DNA of 8,415 nt from NCBI GenBank assembly GCA_001795165.1, contig MGNS01000150.1, forward strand, positions 1,902 through 10,316, given 5' to 3'. Shown in pieces: positions 1-6,573 of the stretch (positions are counted from its first letter, which is position 1; each line of letters begins with the position of its first letter). This DNA comes from Chloroflexi bacterium RBG_16_57_11 (GTDB lineage: Bacteria; Chloroflexota; Anaerolineae; Anaerolineales; UBA4823). Below the pieces are notes generated by a model. That model worked only from the letters and a program-made list of their open reading frames with translations, was not told where the DNA came from and made no database searches. The position numbers and the translations under genes were made by a program.

Positions 1-2
1 GA

Positions 3-65
3 CATCAAACCATCAACATTCTAACGGGATTTGGAGGCCCGGTAGACCCAGAAAGAGTTTTTTAA
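3..65 (+). CDS. Possible C-terminal end of an upstream gene (partial)
   Basis: The third forward frame is open from the left edge to a TAA at 63-65 and would encode about 20 residues ending PVDPERVF. A gene reading in from the left is plausible, because the 767-aa gene downstream appears to start only at 222. The stretch is too short to recognise, and the other two forward frames are also open for at least part of it, so this may be chance. Confidence 0.2.
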   Translation, partial: HQTINILTGFGGPVDPERVF

Positions 66-221
66 GCGGATACAAAAGTACCAGACCAATTAGCTCATAT
101 AGCCAAATAGCTTGTGATCGTCGAAACCTCGATTTGCCAGCAATACCCCTTTGCTGTCTGTTGGAACCTGTTGCGTGGCGTCTTTCAGCGGTCACCAGAT
201 GCGTTATGGTATCATACCCGC
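66..221. other. Leader/intergenic stretch with no supported gene
   Basis: This stretch is more AT-rich than its surroundings up to about 110. I see no tRNA, hairpin terminator or convincing reading frame in it. A GTG at 114 is in frame with the downstream gene and would add 36 residues, but no Shine-Dalgarno precedes it and the extra residues come before what looks like a normal signal peptide. I therefore treat it as upstream DNA containing the promoter of the next gene. Confidence 0.5.
207..215 (+). promoter_or_regulatory. Extended -10 promoter immediately upstream of the 767-aa gene
   Basis: TGG followed by TATCAT (210-215, five of six matches to TATAAT) forms an extended -10 element. It ends 6 nt before the ATG at 222, so transcription would begin at or next to the start codon. 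No Shine-Dalgarno lies between. No good -35 is visible at the usual distance, which extended -10 promoters can tolerate. This is a prediction from sequence only. Confidence 0.4.
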
Positions 222-2525
222 ATGATCTGGCGTCATGCCATCCTTCTGACGCTGTGCCTGGCGCTGTGCGCCGTGGCAGCTAGCTATTTTACAAATCACT
301 CGCAACCCACCCCAACCCCCTGGAGCTACGCCGACCTGCGCTTGTTGGACCCGGTCGACGCCGACCAGCCCACCCGGGATCTGCTGGCGGTTTACACCCG
401 CATAGCCGGGGATGCGCTGGAAATCCGCCTGGATCTGCTGGAGCACGCCGCTATCCCGGACTATGACCTGTACCTGGCGTTAGACACCGGGCTCGGCGGG
501 GGAGGTAGCCTGCCGATCGAGGCCCAGACCAGCCTGGATTGGGACACCCTGCTAGTCATCCCGGCCTTTGGCGAGATGCAGACCCTGGACAGCCAGATGC
601 AGCCGGTGCCCGGATCAGGCTTGCGTGTGGTGCGCGACCCGGTCCTGGACCAGACAGTGATCGGCATGGGCCAGGTCGCCGGGAATGGCCTCTCCCCAGA
701 CGTGCAAATATTCGTTACGCCCGCCGGCAAAAATCAACTGGCAGACCAATCGGATCCGGTCCGGGCAGGCAATCCCCCGCCGCCCCCGGCGCGCGTATTG
801 TTGGCCTTTTGGAATGCTTACCCGGCCTATACCCCAGCCACCACCTTGCGTCGCTGGAACGGGGCGCATACCGGCCCGCTGGGCGGCAGCCACGGGCTGC
901 TGCACCTGCTGCGCGCTGCTCGCTCCGAAGGGGCGCCGCTGGCGCTGCTGGATTTGAAATACCCGACCTGGCTTTCGGCGCTGGACTTCATCGGCGGTCT
1001 GGATCTGGCGCAGCAAATGGAGCAGGAGGGACTGCTGATCATCCCCGAATACCTGCCCGACCTCGGACATCTGGGAAACACCACGGCACGGTCCCTCAAA
1101 GAGCCGTCGGAATCCTTTCAACGAGTAGGGAGGAATTTTGGATTGCATCCCAATCCTGCCCGCTTCACTCAGCAGGATTATTTCCCTGCTTCGACGGAAT
1201 TCCCGCTACTGCTTGCCGATCTGACCCGAGAAATGGAGCAGCTCGACCCAATTAAGCCGGTTCTGGCCTCCCGCTGGCGGGACCAGCGTGTGATTCCGAT
1301 CCGGCGATTTGCCGGGCAGGAGAACCAGGCGCAAAGCGATGGGCCGTCCCTGGAAGCCCGGAAGGCGCTCAGCCAGGCGGCCATGGCCGCAGCAGGTCCT
1401 GGCGGGGAGGCGGCTGTGCTGGTTTTGGGTGGGGAATTGCCAGAGAGCGCCTGGGGTGCCCCGGCCGCAGCCAACGCCACACTACATTACTTGAAATCCC
1501 GCCCCTGGATCCGCCTGCTAAGCCTTCAGGATTTGCTGGCTCTTCAAACGGCAAACGATCCAGGTCTCTTCAACCCGCCAACAGAGCAAGCATCCGATCT
1601 CCCGGCGCAGGACAGCCAGGAGATACTTGAGGCGCTGAGCCAGGCGCCGGACAACTCGTTCCGCCTGGCGGCCTGGGAGGCTTTCCAGGCTGAATATGCG
1701 CCGGTTTACCCGGCACCGGAGGAGCTACCTGCACTGCGGGCCAATTATCGCGGCCAGGTCTGGTCACTGCTGGCGGCGGCCGGTTGGGCCGAACAGCCTG
1801 CCGCAATCGCCACATGCGAAACGGACCCGGATCGCGATGGGCACTCGGAATGCATCCTGGCCTCCGAGCAACTTTACGCTCAGTTCGAGATCGACAGCGG
1901 GACGTTGTCCCATCTCTTCCTGCGCGACAAATCCGGAGGCGTACCTGCACAGGCTCACCAGATCATCGGCCCTTCATCCCAAATCATCAGCGGTTTAAGT
2001 GATCCAAAGGGCTGGAAGATCAACGACGGCCTGGCAGCCGATCCGGCGGTTATCCCGGGTGCGTTTGCAGAAGCCGGGATGGGCTACCAACCGGTGATCA
2101 CCGGGAACACGCTGACCTTCACCTCTGCCGATCGTACCAGACAAAAAACATATCAGCTGACCGAGGCTGGTCTGCGCATGGCTTACCGGACCGGGCAATC
2201 CAAATCGCTACAAATTCCGCTGCTGCTGGATCCCTGGAGGCGCTTTACACCCGGATGGAGCGCAGGGTACCACCTGGACCCGCTGCCGTCAGGCTGGAGA
2301 GCCTGGCTGGAAAGTCCCGGCATAAGCCCGCTGCAGGTAGAGCTTCGATCCAACGTGCCTCTCTCGGCGAAGATGTACAACGAGGCGTCCGCTTTGATCA
2401 CCAGGCCGGAAGACCCAAACCAGGATTATCCTTCCAGCTTCTTCCTGCCTTTCCCACTGTCGGAAATAAAGCTGAGCACTGCGCCAGGACAGGATACAAT
2501 TGTGGAAATAAAGATCCTGGATTGA
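222..2525 (+). CDS. Secreted or membrane-anchored protein with DxDxDG Ca-binding loop, family unassigned
   Basis: The protein is 767 aa from the ATG at 222. It begins MIWRH followed by a hydrophobic stretch (residues 6-21) with an AVA-AS signal-peptidase-like site near residue 19, then a Thr/Pro-rich linker (about 26-34). It is therefore probably exported and either released or anchored. Residues 35-185 look beta-rich, followed by a PPPPPA linker (185-190). Residues 190-445 look like an alpha/beta domain containing GPLGGSHGLLHLL (218-230), LLDLKYPTWLSALDF (242-256) and VLGGELPESAWG (401-412). The C-terminal part (about 530-767) looks beta-rich. It opens with a DxDxDGxxE loop (535-543), typical of EF-hand or dockerin-like calcium sites, flanked by Cys532 and Cys544, and carries HQIIGPSSQIISGLSDP (579-595). 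The layout suggests a carbohydrate-active or surface protein, but I see no catalytic signature I can name. The start was chosen for its signal peptide and adjacent -10 box. It is probably co-transcribed with the hydrolase 22 bp downstream. Confidence 0.8.
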   Translation: MIWRHAILLTLCLALCAVAASYFTNHSQPTPTPWSYADLRLLDPVDADQPTRDLLAVYTRIAGDALEIRLDLLEHAAIPDYDLYLALDTGLGGGGSLPIEAQTSLDWDTLLVIPAFGEMQTLDSQMQPVPGSGLRVVRDPVLDQTVIGMGQVAGNGLSPDVQIFVTPAGKNQLADQSDPVRAGNPPPPPARVLLAFWNAYPAYTPATTLRRWNGAHTGPLGGSHGLLHLLRAARSEGAPLALLDLKYPTWLSALDFIGGLDLAQQMEQEGLLIIPEYLPDLGHLGNTTARSLKEPSESFQRVGRNFGLHPNPARFTQQDYFPASTEFPLLLADLTREMEQLDPIKPVLASRWRDQRVIPIRRFAGQENQAQSDGPSLEARKALSQAAMAAAGPGGEAAVLVLGGELPESAWGAPAAANATLHYLKSRPWIRLLSLQDLLALQTANDPGLFNPPTEQASDLPAQDSQEILEALSQAPDNSFRLAAWEAFQAEYAPVYPAPEELPALRANYRGQVWSLLAAAGWAEQPAAIATCETDPDRDGHSECILASEQLYAQFEIDSGTLSHLFLRDKSGGVPAQAHQIIGPSSQIISGLSDPKGWKINDGLAADPAVIPGAFAEAGMGYQPVITGNTLTFTSADRTRQKTYQLTEAGLRMAYRTGQSKSLQIPLLLDPWRRFTPGWSAGYHLDPLPSGWRAWLESPGISPLQVELRSNVPLSAKMYNEASALITRPEDPNQDYPSSFFLPFPLSEIKLSTAPGQDTIVEIKILD

Positions 2526-2528
2526 GAA

Positions 2529-2534
2529 AAAGGA
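2529..2534 (+). promoter_or_regulatory. Ribosome binding site of the hydrolase gene, long spacing
   Basis: AAGGAG lies 13 nt before the ATG at 2548, further than the usual 5-9 nt. An in-frame TAG at 2539-2541 excludes any upstream start, so the ATG at 2548 remains the first possible start. Confidence 0.45.
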
Positions 2535-2547
2535 GTTATAGCCATCG

Positions 2548-3510
2548 ATGCCGCAGGGCGCTTTCGAGGAACTATACGAACAGCTGCAAAGACTCTATCA
2601 GGAGGGCGACTACCCCGAGGCGCTCCGGCTGGCCACGGGCGCATTAGAGCAATATCCGGACCAGCGCACTTCACTGGATTACTGGCGCATGACGATGGCG
2701 GCGCGCACCGGGGACACGGCTCTTACCCTGCAGGTTTTGAAGCAGGCGCTGGAGCGAGGCCAGTGGTATAGCGAGCTGCTGTTGAGGCGCAGCCCATCTT
2801 TCCAACCTCTGCAGGGCAACCCTAAGTTTGAGAAGCTGGTATCGCTGAACCAGGGAGTCGCCGAAAATGAACAAAAGCACGCCTTCCCAATCTTTACGCT
2901 GCGTCCGGAAAACCGTTGCCGGCGCGGCGGCCCTGCCTGCCCGCTGTTGCTGGGATTGCACACCAACGCCGGGACAGTCAACAGCTCTTTAGGATTTTGG
3001 CGACCTGCCGCTACCGCAGGATGGCTGGTGGCCGCACCGCAATCCTCCCAGGCCATCTGGAAAGACGCCTACGTCTGGGACGATCGTGAAACTGCCGAGG
3101 TCGAAATCCAGCACCATTATGCCACGTTGAGCAGGAATTACGCCATCGACACAGCGCACACGATCCTGGCAGGCCACTCGATGGGCGGCGAAATCGCCAT
3201 CTGGCTGGCCTTGCGCGGCTCGATTGAAGCGCGCGGTTTCCTGGCGATTGGCCCAGGCGGGCCATACATGGATGATCTGGCTGAATGGGAACCATTGCTA
3301 CGCGCACGCACGCCACGCAGTTTACGCGGCTATGTCCTGGTGGGCGAAAAGGATCGTTCGATCCCCCACGATTACATCAAGAAGCTGGTGAAGCAGATGA
3401 ACAGCGCCGGCATCCAATGTAAGCTCGAAAGCTTGCCCGAGGTAGCGCATGATTATACCCCCGCTTACGATGCGGCGATCCTGCTGGCGCTTAAGTACCT
3501 CGACGCATGA
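2548..3510 (+). CDS. TPR-like N-terminus fused to an alpha/beta-hydrolase domain
   Basis: The 320-aa protein has no signal peptide and is probably cytoplasmic. Residues 1-110 are helical and TPR-like: LYQEGDYPEALRLATGALEQYP (16-37), then a second helix pair, ending in a P-F-xPL-x-NPKFEKLV segment (84-98). From about 115 on it is an alpha/beta hydrolase. LLLGLHTNAG (133-142) is the likely oxyanion-hole strand, GHSMGG (209-214) holds the nucleophile Ser211, VGEKD (265-269) offers Asp269, and VAHDYTP (299-305) supplies His301, giving an ordered Ser-Asp-His triad. The layout resembles the dienelactone hydrolase/carboxylesterase/phospholipase group, and the substrate cannot be read from sequence. 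It follows the secreted 767-aa protein by 22 bp on the same strand, so an operon is likely, and it converges on the HEAT-like gene. Confidence 0.8.
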   Translation: MPQGAFEELYEQLQRLYQEGDYPEALRLATGALEQYPDQRTSLDYWRMTMAARTGDTALTLQVLKQALERGQWYSELLLRRSPSFQPLQGNPKFEKLVSLNQGVAENEQKHAFPIFTLRPENRCRRGGPACPLLLGLHTNAGTVNSSLGFWRPAATAGWLVAAPQSSQAIWKDAYVWDDRETAEVEIQHHYATLSRNYAIDTAHTILAGHSMGGEIAIWLALRGSIEARGFLAIGPGGPYMDDLAEWEPLLRARTPRSLRGYVLVGEKDRSIPHDYIKKLVKQMNSAGIQCKLESLPEVAHDYTPAYDAAILLALKYLDA

Positions 3511-3531
3511 TCTGATTCTGTCCTTACGAGG

Positions 3532-4527
3532 TCAGCCTTTATTTTGACGTATAAACTCATCGGCTACCGTGGCATCCTGGGGTTGAAATCCGCGGTAGAA
3601 CAGGGCAAAATACTCATGCACCTCCTGCACCGGTCTGGATAGGATCATATTGGCGATCTCATCGCCGGCATTATCATCCGCATGTGCTCGCACCCCTATC
3701 TTGCCCTCGCTCAGGTCAGGCTGTGCGGTGGTTAACAGCTCACGGACCAGGATTAACTTACCCACTCGATGTGCAATCGCAGTGGCTGCCATCAACGCAT
3801 CTATGCCATCGCCGCGACCCTGCTCCATTGCTTGGGTGATGAGCAACCCGAGGGCCCGCTGATCGCCCGCTAGCGATAGGAAGCCGAACAGCTCATAAAA
3901 ATATCGTTTTTGCCTCAGGTAATCGAACACCTCACCCGCCACACGACGATCTCCCAGGTCGATCAATCCCCATAATCCGCCGATAAAATGGCTCTCCGGG
4001 GTGAGCGCCTTCAGCCGCAGATAACGCTGCCAGACATCCTTTGCGCTGGTGGGCGAGTTGATCAACCCCAAAGCCACGCCTGCCAGGGCGGCTGCTTCAT
4101 CATCCAAATCCTCCAGGCAGGACTGTAGGGCCTGGGCGCCTGCCTCGCCCTGCCAGCGTAGCTCTGCGATCAGCAAAGCGCTGATGCGGTGACGGACTTC
4201 ATTGTTATCAAGGGACTGAACCTGGTGCAGGATATCCCGGATGAATGGCAGGACCTGCGGGCCTAAGGATCGCATGCGGGAATGCCAGGCCTCCTGGGCC
4301 AAACCGGTCGCCAGCGGAGATAGATCGAGCAGCTCTTCGGGCGTCCGGGCGGCCTGAATGCGCTTGAGGTTGCCGCCATCGCGCAGCTTGAGCAGCGGCT
4401 TAAGTTTCTCCTTCGCATCCCGGATCAAATCAACAGAGGCCTGGTCATACAGGCGCATGCGGAATAGGGTAGCTGGGCTGGGCAACTCGCTGAAAGATCG
4501 AGGTGAACGGGGCGCACCTCCAGACAA
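3532..4527 (-). CDS. HEAT/ARM-like all-helical protein of unknown function
   Basis: The 331-aa protein is predicted soluble, with no signal peptide or membrane segment. After a Ser/Pro-rich N-terminus (1-22), nearly the whole chain can be read as successive amphipathic helix pairs, for example 77-107, 109-124, 126-157, 163-176, 180-204, 208-235 and 240-268, as in HEAT or ARM repeat scaffolds. No catalytic motif is visible. I start it at TTG 4527 because AGGAGG sits 8 nt upstream, at 4536-4541. The next in-frame candidates, TTG 4485 and ATG 4458, lack a Shine-Dalgarno. It begins 3 bp after the nadD stop, and its ribosome site lies inside the last nadD codons, so translational coupling is likely. 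It is the last gene of the obgE-nadD operon, which hints at a housekeeping role, but no function can be assigned. Confidence 0.75.
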   Translation of the reverse strand: MSGGAPRSPRSFSELPSPATLFRMRLYDQASVDLIRDAKEKLKPLLKLRDGGNLKRIQAARTPEELLDLSPLATGLAQEAWHSRMRSLGPQVLPFIRDILHQVQSLDNNEVRHRISALLIAELRWQGEAGAQALQSCLEDLDDEAAALAGVALGLINSPTSAKDVWQRYLRLKALTPESHFIGGLWGLIDLGDRRVAGEVFDYLRQKRYFYELFGFLSLAGDQRALGLLITQAMEQGRGDGIDALMAATAIAHRVGKLILVRELLTTAQPDLSEGKIGVRAHADDNAGDEIANMILSRPVQEVHEYFALFYRGFQPQDATVADEFIRQNKG

Positions 4528-4530
4528 AGA

Positions 4531-5133
4531 TCATGCCTCCTGGTAGAATTGGCGGTTTTGGATCAGGCGATAAACAGAATCGGGGAGAAAATAGCGGTAC
4601 GGTTGGCCTTGAGCTATCCGGAGGCGGACATCTGAGGATGAAATCTCGAGCAAAGGTGCCCGCATCAGACGGGCGCGGGCACGCAATCCGGGCAAGCGAG
4701 CTTCCAAAATATCCAAATTCATCGCATTCCCGGGGCGGAGCATCACCCCAATCTCATCACAGCTCTGAACAAAATCGCTGGGGCGATGCCACAGTGGCAG
4801 ATCAACCAGCGAATCGCCGCCCATCAGGTAAACCAGCATCGCCTGGGGGTACTGCTCCCGGAGCAAGCACAGCGTATCCACGGCGTAATGCGGCGCCGGG
4901 CGATCGATATCCACCCGGGAGAGCTCGAAGGCGGGATCATCATCCAGCGCAGCCGTTAGTAAGTCCAGCCGGTCCTCAAGCGAGGTGATCGGCAGGTTTC
5001 CTTTGTGCGGTGGGTAGGGCGTCAGCACCCATAAAACGCGCTCAAGGCCCAGCTGGGCGTACGCCTCCGCTGCCAGGATCAGATGACCCAGGTGGGGCGG
5101 ATCAAACGTGCCACCAAAGATGCCCAACCGCAT
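4531..5133 (-). CDS. nadD: Nicotinate-nucleotide adenylyltransferase
   Basis: NadD transfers AMP from ATP to nicotinate mononucleotide, giving deamido-NAD, the penultimate step of NAD synthesis in the cytoplasm. The 200-aa length is typical. The nucleotidyltransferase signature GGTFDPPHLGH (7-17) includes the H/T-x-G-H ATP site, PPHK lies at 41-44, an Asp-Arg-Pro...Tyr-x-x-Asp-Thr stretch at 77-87, the GGDS-LPLW segment at 105-115 (often GAD in relatives), and ISSSDVR (164-170) is the second nucleotide signature (usually ISST-x-IR). The ATG at 5133 is preceded by AGGAGG with 7-nt spacing, overlapping the obgE stop codon. It is the middle gene of obgE-nadD-HEAT, an arrangement seen in many bacteria where nadD lies next to obgE. 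Divergent rex encodes an NADH sensor, so the locus joins NAD synthesis and NAD sensing. Confidence 0.95.
   Translation of the reverse strand: MRLGIFGGTFDPPHLGHLILAAEAYAQLGLERVLWVLTPYPPHKGNLPITSLEDRLDLLTAALDDDPAFELSRVDIDRPAPHYAVDTLCLLREQYPQAMLVYLMGGDSLVDLPLWHRPSDFVQSCDEIGVMLRPGNAMNLDILEARLPGLRARARLMRAPLLEISSSDVRLRIAQGQPYRYFLPDSVYRLIQNRQFYQEA
4536..4541 (-). promoter_or_regulatory. Shine-Dalgarno that sets a TTG start
   Basis: AGGAGG on the minus strand lies inside the last codons of nadD, 8 nt before TTG 4527. It is the only good ribosome site near the 5' end of the HEAT-like gene and decides the TTG start. An ATG overlapping the nadD stop at 4534 is out of frame with it. Confidence 0.65.
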
Positions 5134-5140
5134 GGATCAC

Positions 5141-5146
5141 CCTCCT
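5141..5146 (-). promoter_or_regulatory. Shine-Dalgarno of nadD overlapping the obgE stop
   Basis: AGGAGG on the minus strand shares its first A with the TGA of obgE (5146-5148) and lies 7 nt before the nadD ATG. The overlap favours re-initiation by ribosomes finishing obgE. Confidence 0.6.
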
Positions 5147-6435
5147 CAATCTTGCCATTCGAGCTCAAAATCCCCGATCATTACGGTGTCGCCGTTTTGC
5201 ACACCGGCTTCGCGTAAGGCTTTATCTACACCCAGGGTTTCCAAAATGCGTTGGAAACGGCGCACCGATTCATAATGCTCCCAGTAAGTCATGCTAGCTG
5301 CCCGCTCGATCGCCTGGCCGCGCACCTGCCAGCCGTCAGAGGTTTGCGTGATCGAAAATGCCTTGGGATCGTTTTCGACGCGGTAAACCGGCATTTCAGA
5401 CGATTGGACCGCTGCCGGGGCTTCCTGCAGCAATTGCGCAGCCCGATACAGCAATCGGCGGACGTCTTTACCTGTGGCGGCCGAGATAGCGAAGAACTCC
5501 GCATCTACATTCACGTCTTTACCATGGCGAGCGAGGTGCTGTTTCAACCTAGACTGGATCGCTGGCCAGCGCGACAGCACATCATCAAGATCGATCTTGT
5601 TCAACGCCACGATCTGTGGTTTGCGCGCCAGATCGGGATCGAACAATGCTAACTCGCTGTTGATCTGGGCAAAATCCAGCGCCGGGTCATCCGCCAGGCC
5701 ATCCAGCAGATGGATCAGCACGCGCGTGCGCTGAATGTGGCGCAGGAAATCATGGCCCAGGCCCACACCCTGATGGGCGCCTTCGATCAGACCCGGGATA
5801 TCCGCCAGGATCAGGGTGGTCTCGTCATCCAGGCTGGCAACTCCCAGATTGGGCTCCAAAGTGGTGAAGGGATAGTCGCCAATCTTGGGTCTGGCTTTGG
5901 TAGTGGCCGCTAAGAAGGTGGACTTACCGGCATTGGGCACCCCAACGATGCCGATATCCGCAATCAGTTTTAATTCCAGGCGCAAAGTTCGCTCTTCGCC
6001 CGGCTCGCCACGCTCAGCGATACGCGGCACTTGGCGGACCGAGTTGGCAAAGCGAGCGTTGCCTCGCCCACCGCGACCGCCTTTGGCGACAATCAGACGC
6101 TGACCGACTTCGACCAGATCGCCGATCAGCTCTCCAGTCTGTGCCTCATATACGACTGTCCCTGGCGGCACCGGAAGTACGAGATCATCGCCTGTGCGGC
6201 CGGTCATGTTCTGCTTGGCTCCATTCGCCCCGTTCTGAGCGGAGAATTTGCGTTTGTGCTGAAACGCGTTCAGGGTGTTGAGCGTCGCCACTACCTCCAG
6301 CAGGACGTCTCCACCTTTCCCGCCGTCGCCACCATCCGGCCCGCCGCGCGGGACATACTTCTCACGCCGGAAGTGGACAACGCCATCCCCACCTTTGCCC
6401 GATTGAACAAAAATTTCTGTCTCATCGACGAACAT
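5146..6435 (-). CDS. obgE: Obg family ribosome-associated GTPase
   Basis: ObgE (CgtA) is an essential GTPase that binds the 50S subunit during late ribosome assembly and takes part in stress control. From ATG 6435 the protein is 429 aa, a normal length with the C-terminal extension. Domains: the Gly-rich Obg fold (1-158: FVDETEIFVQSGKGGDG, REKYVPRGGPDGGDGGKGGDV and further Gly repeats to about 127). The G domain follows, with GVPNAGKS (165-172, G1), PFTT (189-192, G2), DIPG (212-215, G3), NKID (279-282, G4) and SAATG (318-322, G5). Last is a C-terminal OCT domain (about 348-429: YRVENDPKAFSI, then VMIGDFELEW). An in-frame ATG at 6453 would add MGYNLG, but the family begins at MFVDE, so 6435 is chosen. 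No Shine-Dalgarno precedes it, while a perfect TATAAT lies 6 nt upstream. It heads the operon with nadD. Confidence 0.97.
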   Translation of the reverse strand: MFVDETEIFVQSGKGGDGVVHFRREKYVPRGGPDGGDGGKGGDVLLEVVATLNTLNAFQHKRKFSAQNGANGAKQNMTGRTGDDLVLPVPPGTVVYEAQTGELIGDLVEVGQRLIVAKGGRGGRGNARFANSVRQVPRIAERGEPGEERTLRLELKLIADIGIVGVPNAGKSTFLAATTKARPKIGDYPFTTLEPNLGVASLDDETTLILADIPGLIEGAHQGVGLGHDFLRHIQRTRVLIHLLDGLADDPALDFAQINSELALFDPDLARKPQIVALNKIDLDDVLSRWPAIQSRLKQHLARHGKDVNVDAEFFAISAATGKDVRRLLYRAAQLLQEAPAAVQSSEMPVYRVENDPKAFSITQTSDGWQVRGQAIERAASMTYWEHYESVRRFQRILETLGVDKALREAGVQNGDTVMIGDFELEWQD

Positions 6436-6441
6436 GCCGAG

Positions 6442-6471
6442 ATTATACCCCACTCGCCCTGACGAAGTCGA
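6442..6471 (-). promoter_or_regulatory. Promoter of obgE, predicted leaderless
   Basis: The minus strand has a perfect -10 TATAAT at 6442-6447 and a -35-like TCGACT (6466-6471, four of six to TTGACA) with an 18-bp spacer. Transcription would start about 7 nt after the -10, at or beside the A of ATG 6435, so the mRNA would carry no leader. If so, the alternative ATG at 6453 lies upstream of the transcript and cannot be used. Confidence 0.6.
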
Positions 6472-6497
6472 CCAGGAGCATCAACGGTTGTTCGCGG

Positions 6498-6528
6498 ATT
6501 GTGCAATCATTGTGGGGAATTGCACAAT
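6498..6528. repeat. Perfect 10-bp inverted repeat in the obgE-rex intergenic region
   Basis: ATTGTGCAAT at 6498-6507 and its exact reverse complement ATTGCACAAT at 6519-6528 are separated by 11 bp. The right arm contains the right half of the Rex operator. TTGTG also recurs at 6499, 6510 and 6537, the first two 11 bp apart, about one helical turn. A regulator array is more likely than a terminator, since no T-run follows. Confidence 0.7.
6510..6527. promoter_or_regulatory. Rex operator
   Basis: TTGTGGGGAATTGCACAA matches the core of the known Rex site, TTGTG-N8-CACAA, exactly in both half-sites and in spacing. It covers the -35 of rex, which is the usual autoregulatory arrangement: Rex leaves the DNA when NADH is high. 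It lies 38 bp upstream of the obgE -35, so an effect on obgE-nadD is possible but not shown. Confidence 0.75.
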
Positions 6529-6548
6529 GGTGATATTTGTGGTAAATT
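6520..6548 (+). promoter_or_regulatory. Promoter of rex
   Basis: The -10 TAAATT (6543-6548) is preceded by TGG, making it an extended -10. TTGCAC (6520-6525) sits 17 bp upstream as a weak -35 and falls inside the Rex operator. Transcription would start near 6555, leaving a leader of about 19 nt that carries AAGGAGG (6563-6569), 4 nt before the ATG at 6574. Confidence 0.55.
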
Positions 6549-6573
6549 CAAGGCATCGGTCTAAGGAGGCAAC

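Noticed and set aside
13..195. Minus-strand 60-codon frame at the left edge
   Set aside because: Although it contains one hydrophobic stretch, it has no clear Shine-Dalgarno, no family likeness, and it lies over the presumed promoter region.
539..1255. Open plus-strand frame of 238 codons inside the 767-aa gene
   Set aside because: It is rich in Arg, Pro, Gly and Ala, as expected for an out-of-frame reading of GC-rich coding DNA. It overlaps a gene with a signal peptide and ordered domains, and it has no recognisable motif.
3511..3531. Possible terminator between the convergent hydrolase and HEAT-like genes
   Set aside because: I could find no convincing GC stem with a T-run in the 21-bp gap or just beyond it, so none is annotated.
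4503..4988. Plus-strand 161-codon frame opposite nadD
   Set aside because: It lies antisense to a clearly identified nadD and has low-complexity Arg/Pro/Gly/Ser composition with no motif.
6436..6453. Upstream ATG at 6453 as the start of obgE
   Set aside because: The perfect TATAAT lies between it and ATG 6435, and Obg proteins start at MFVDE or close variants.
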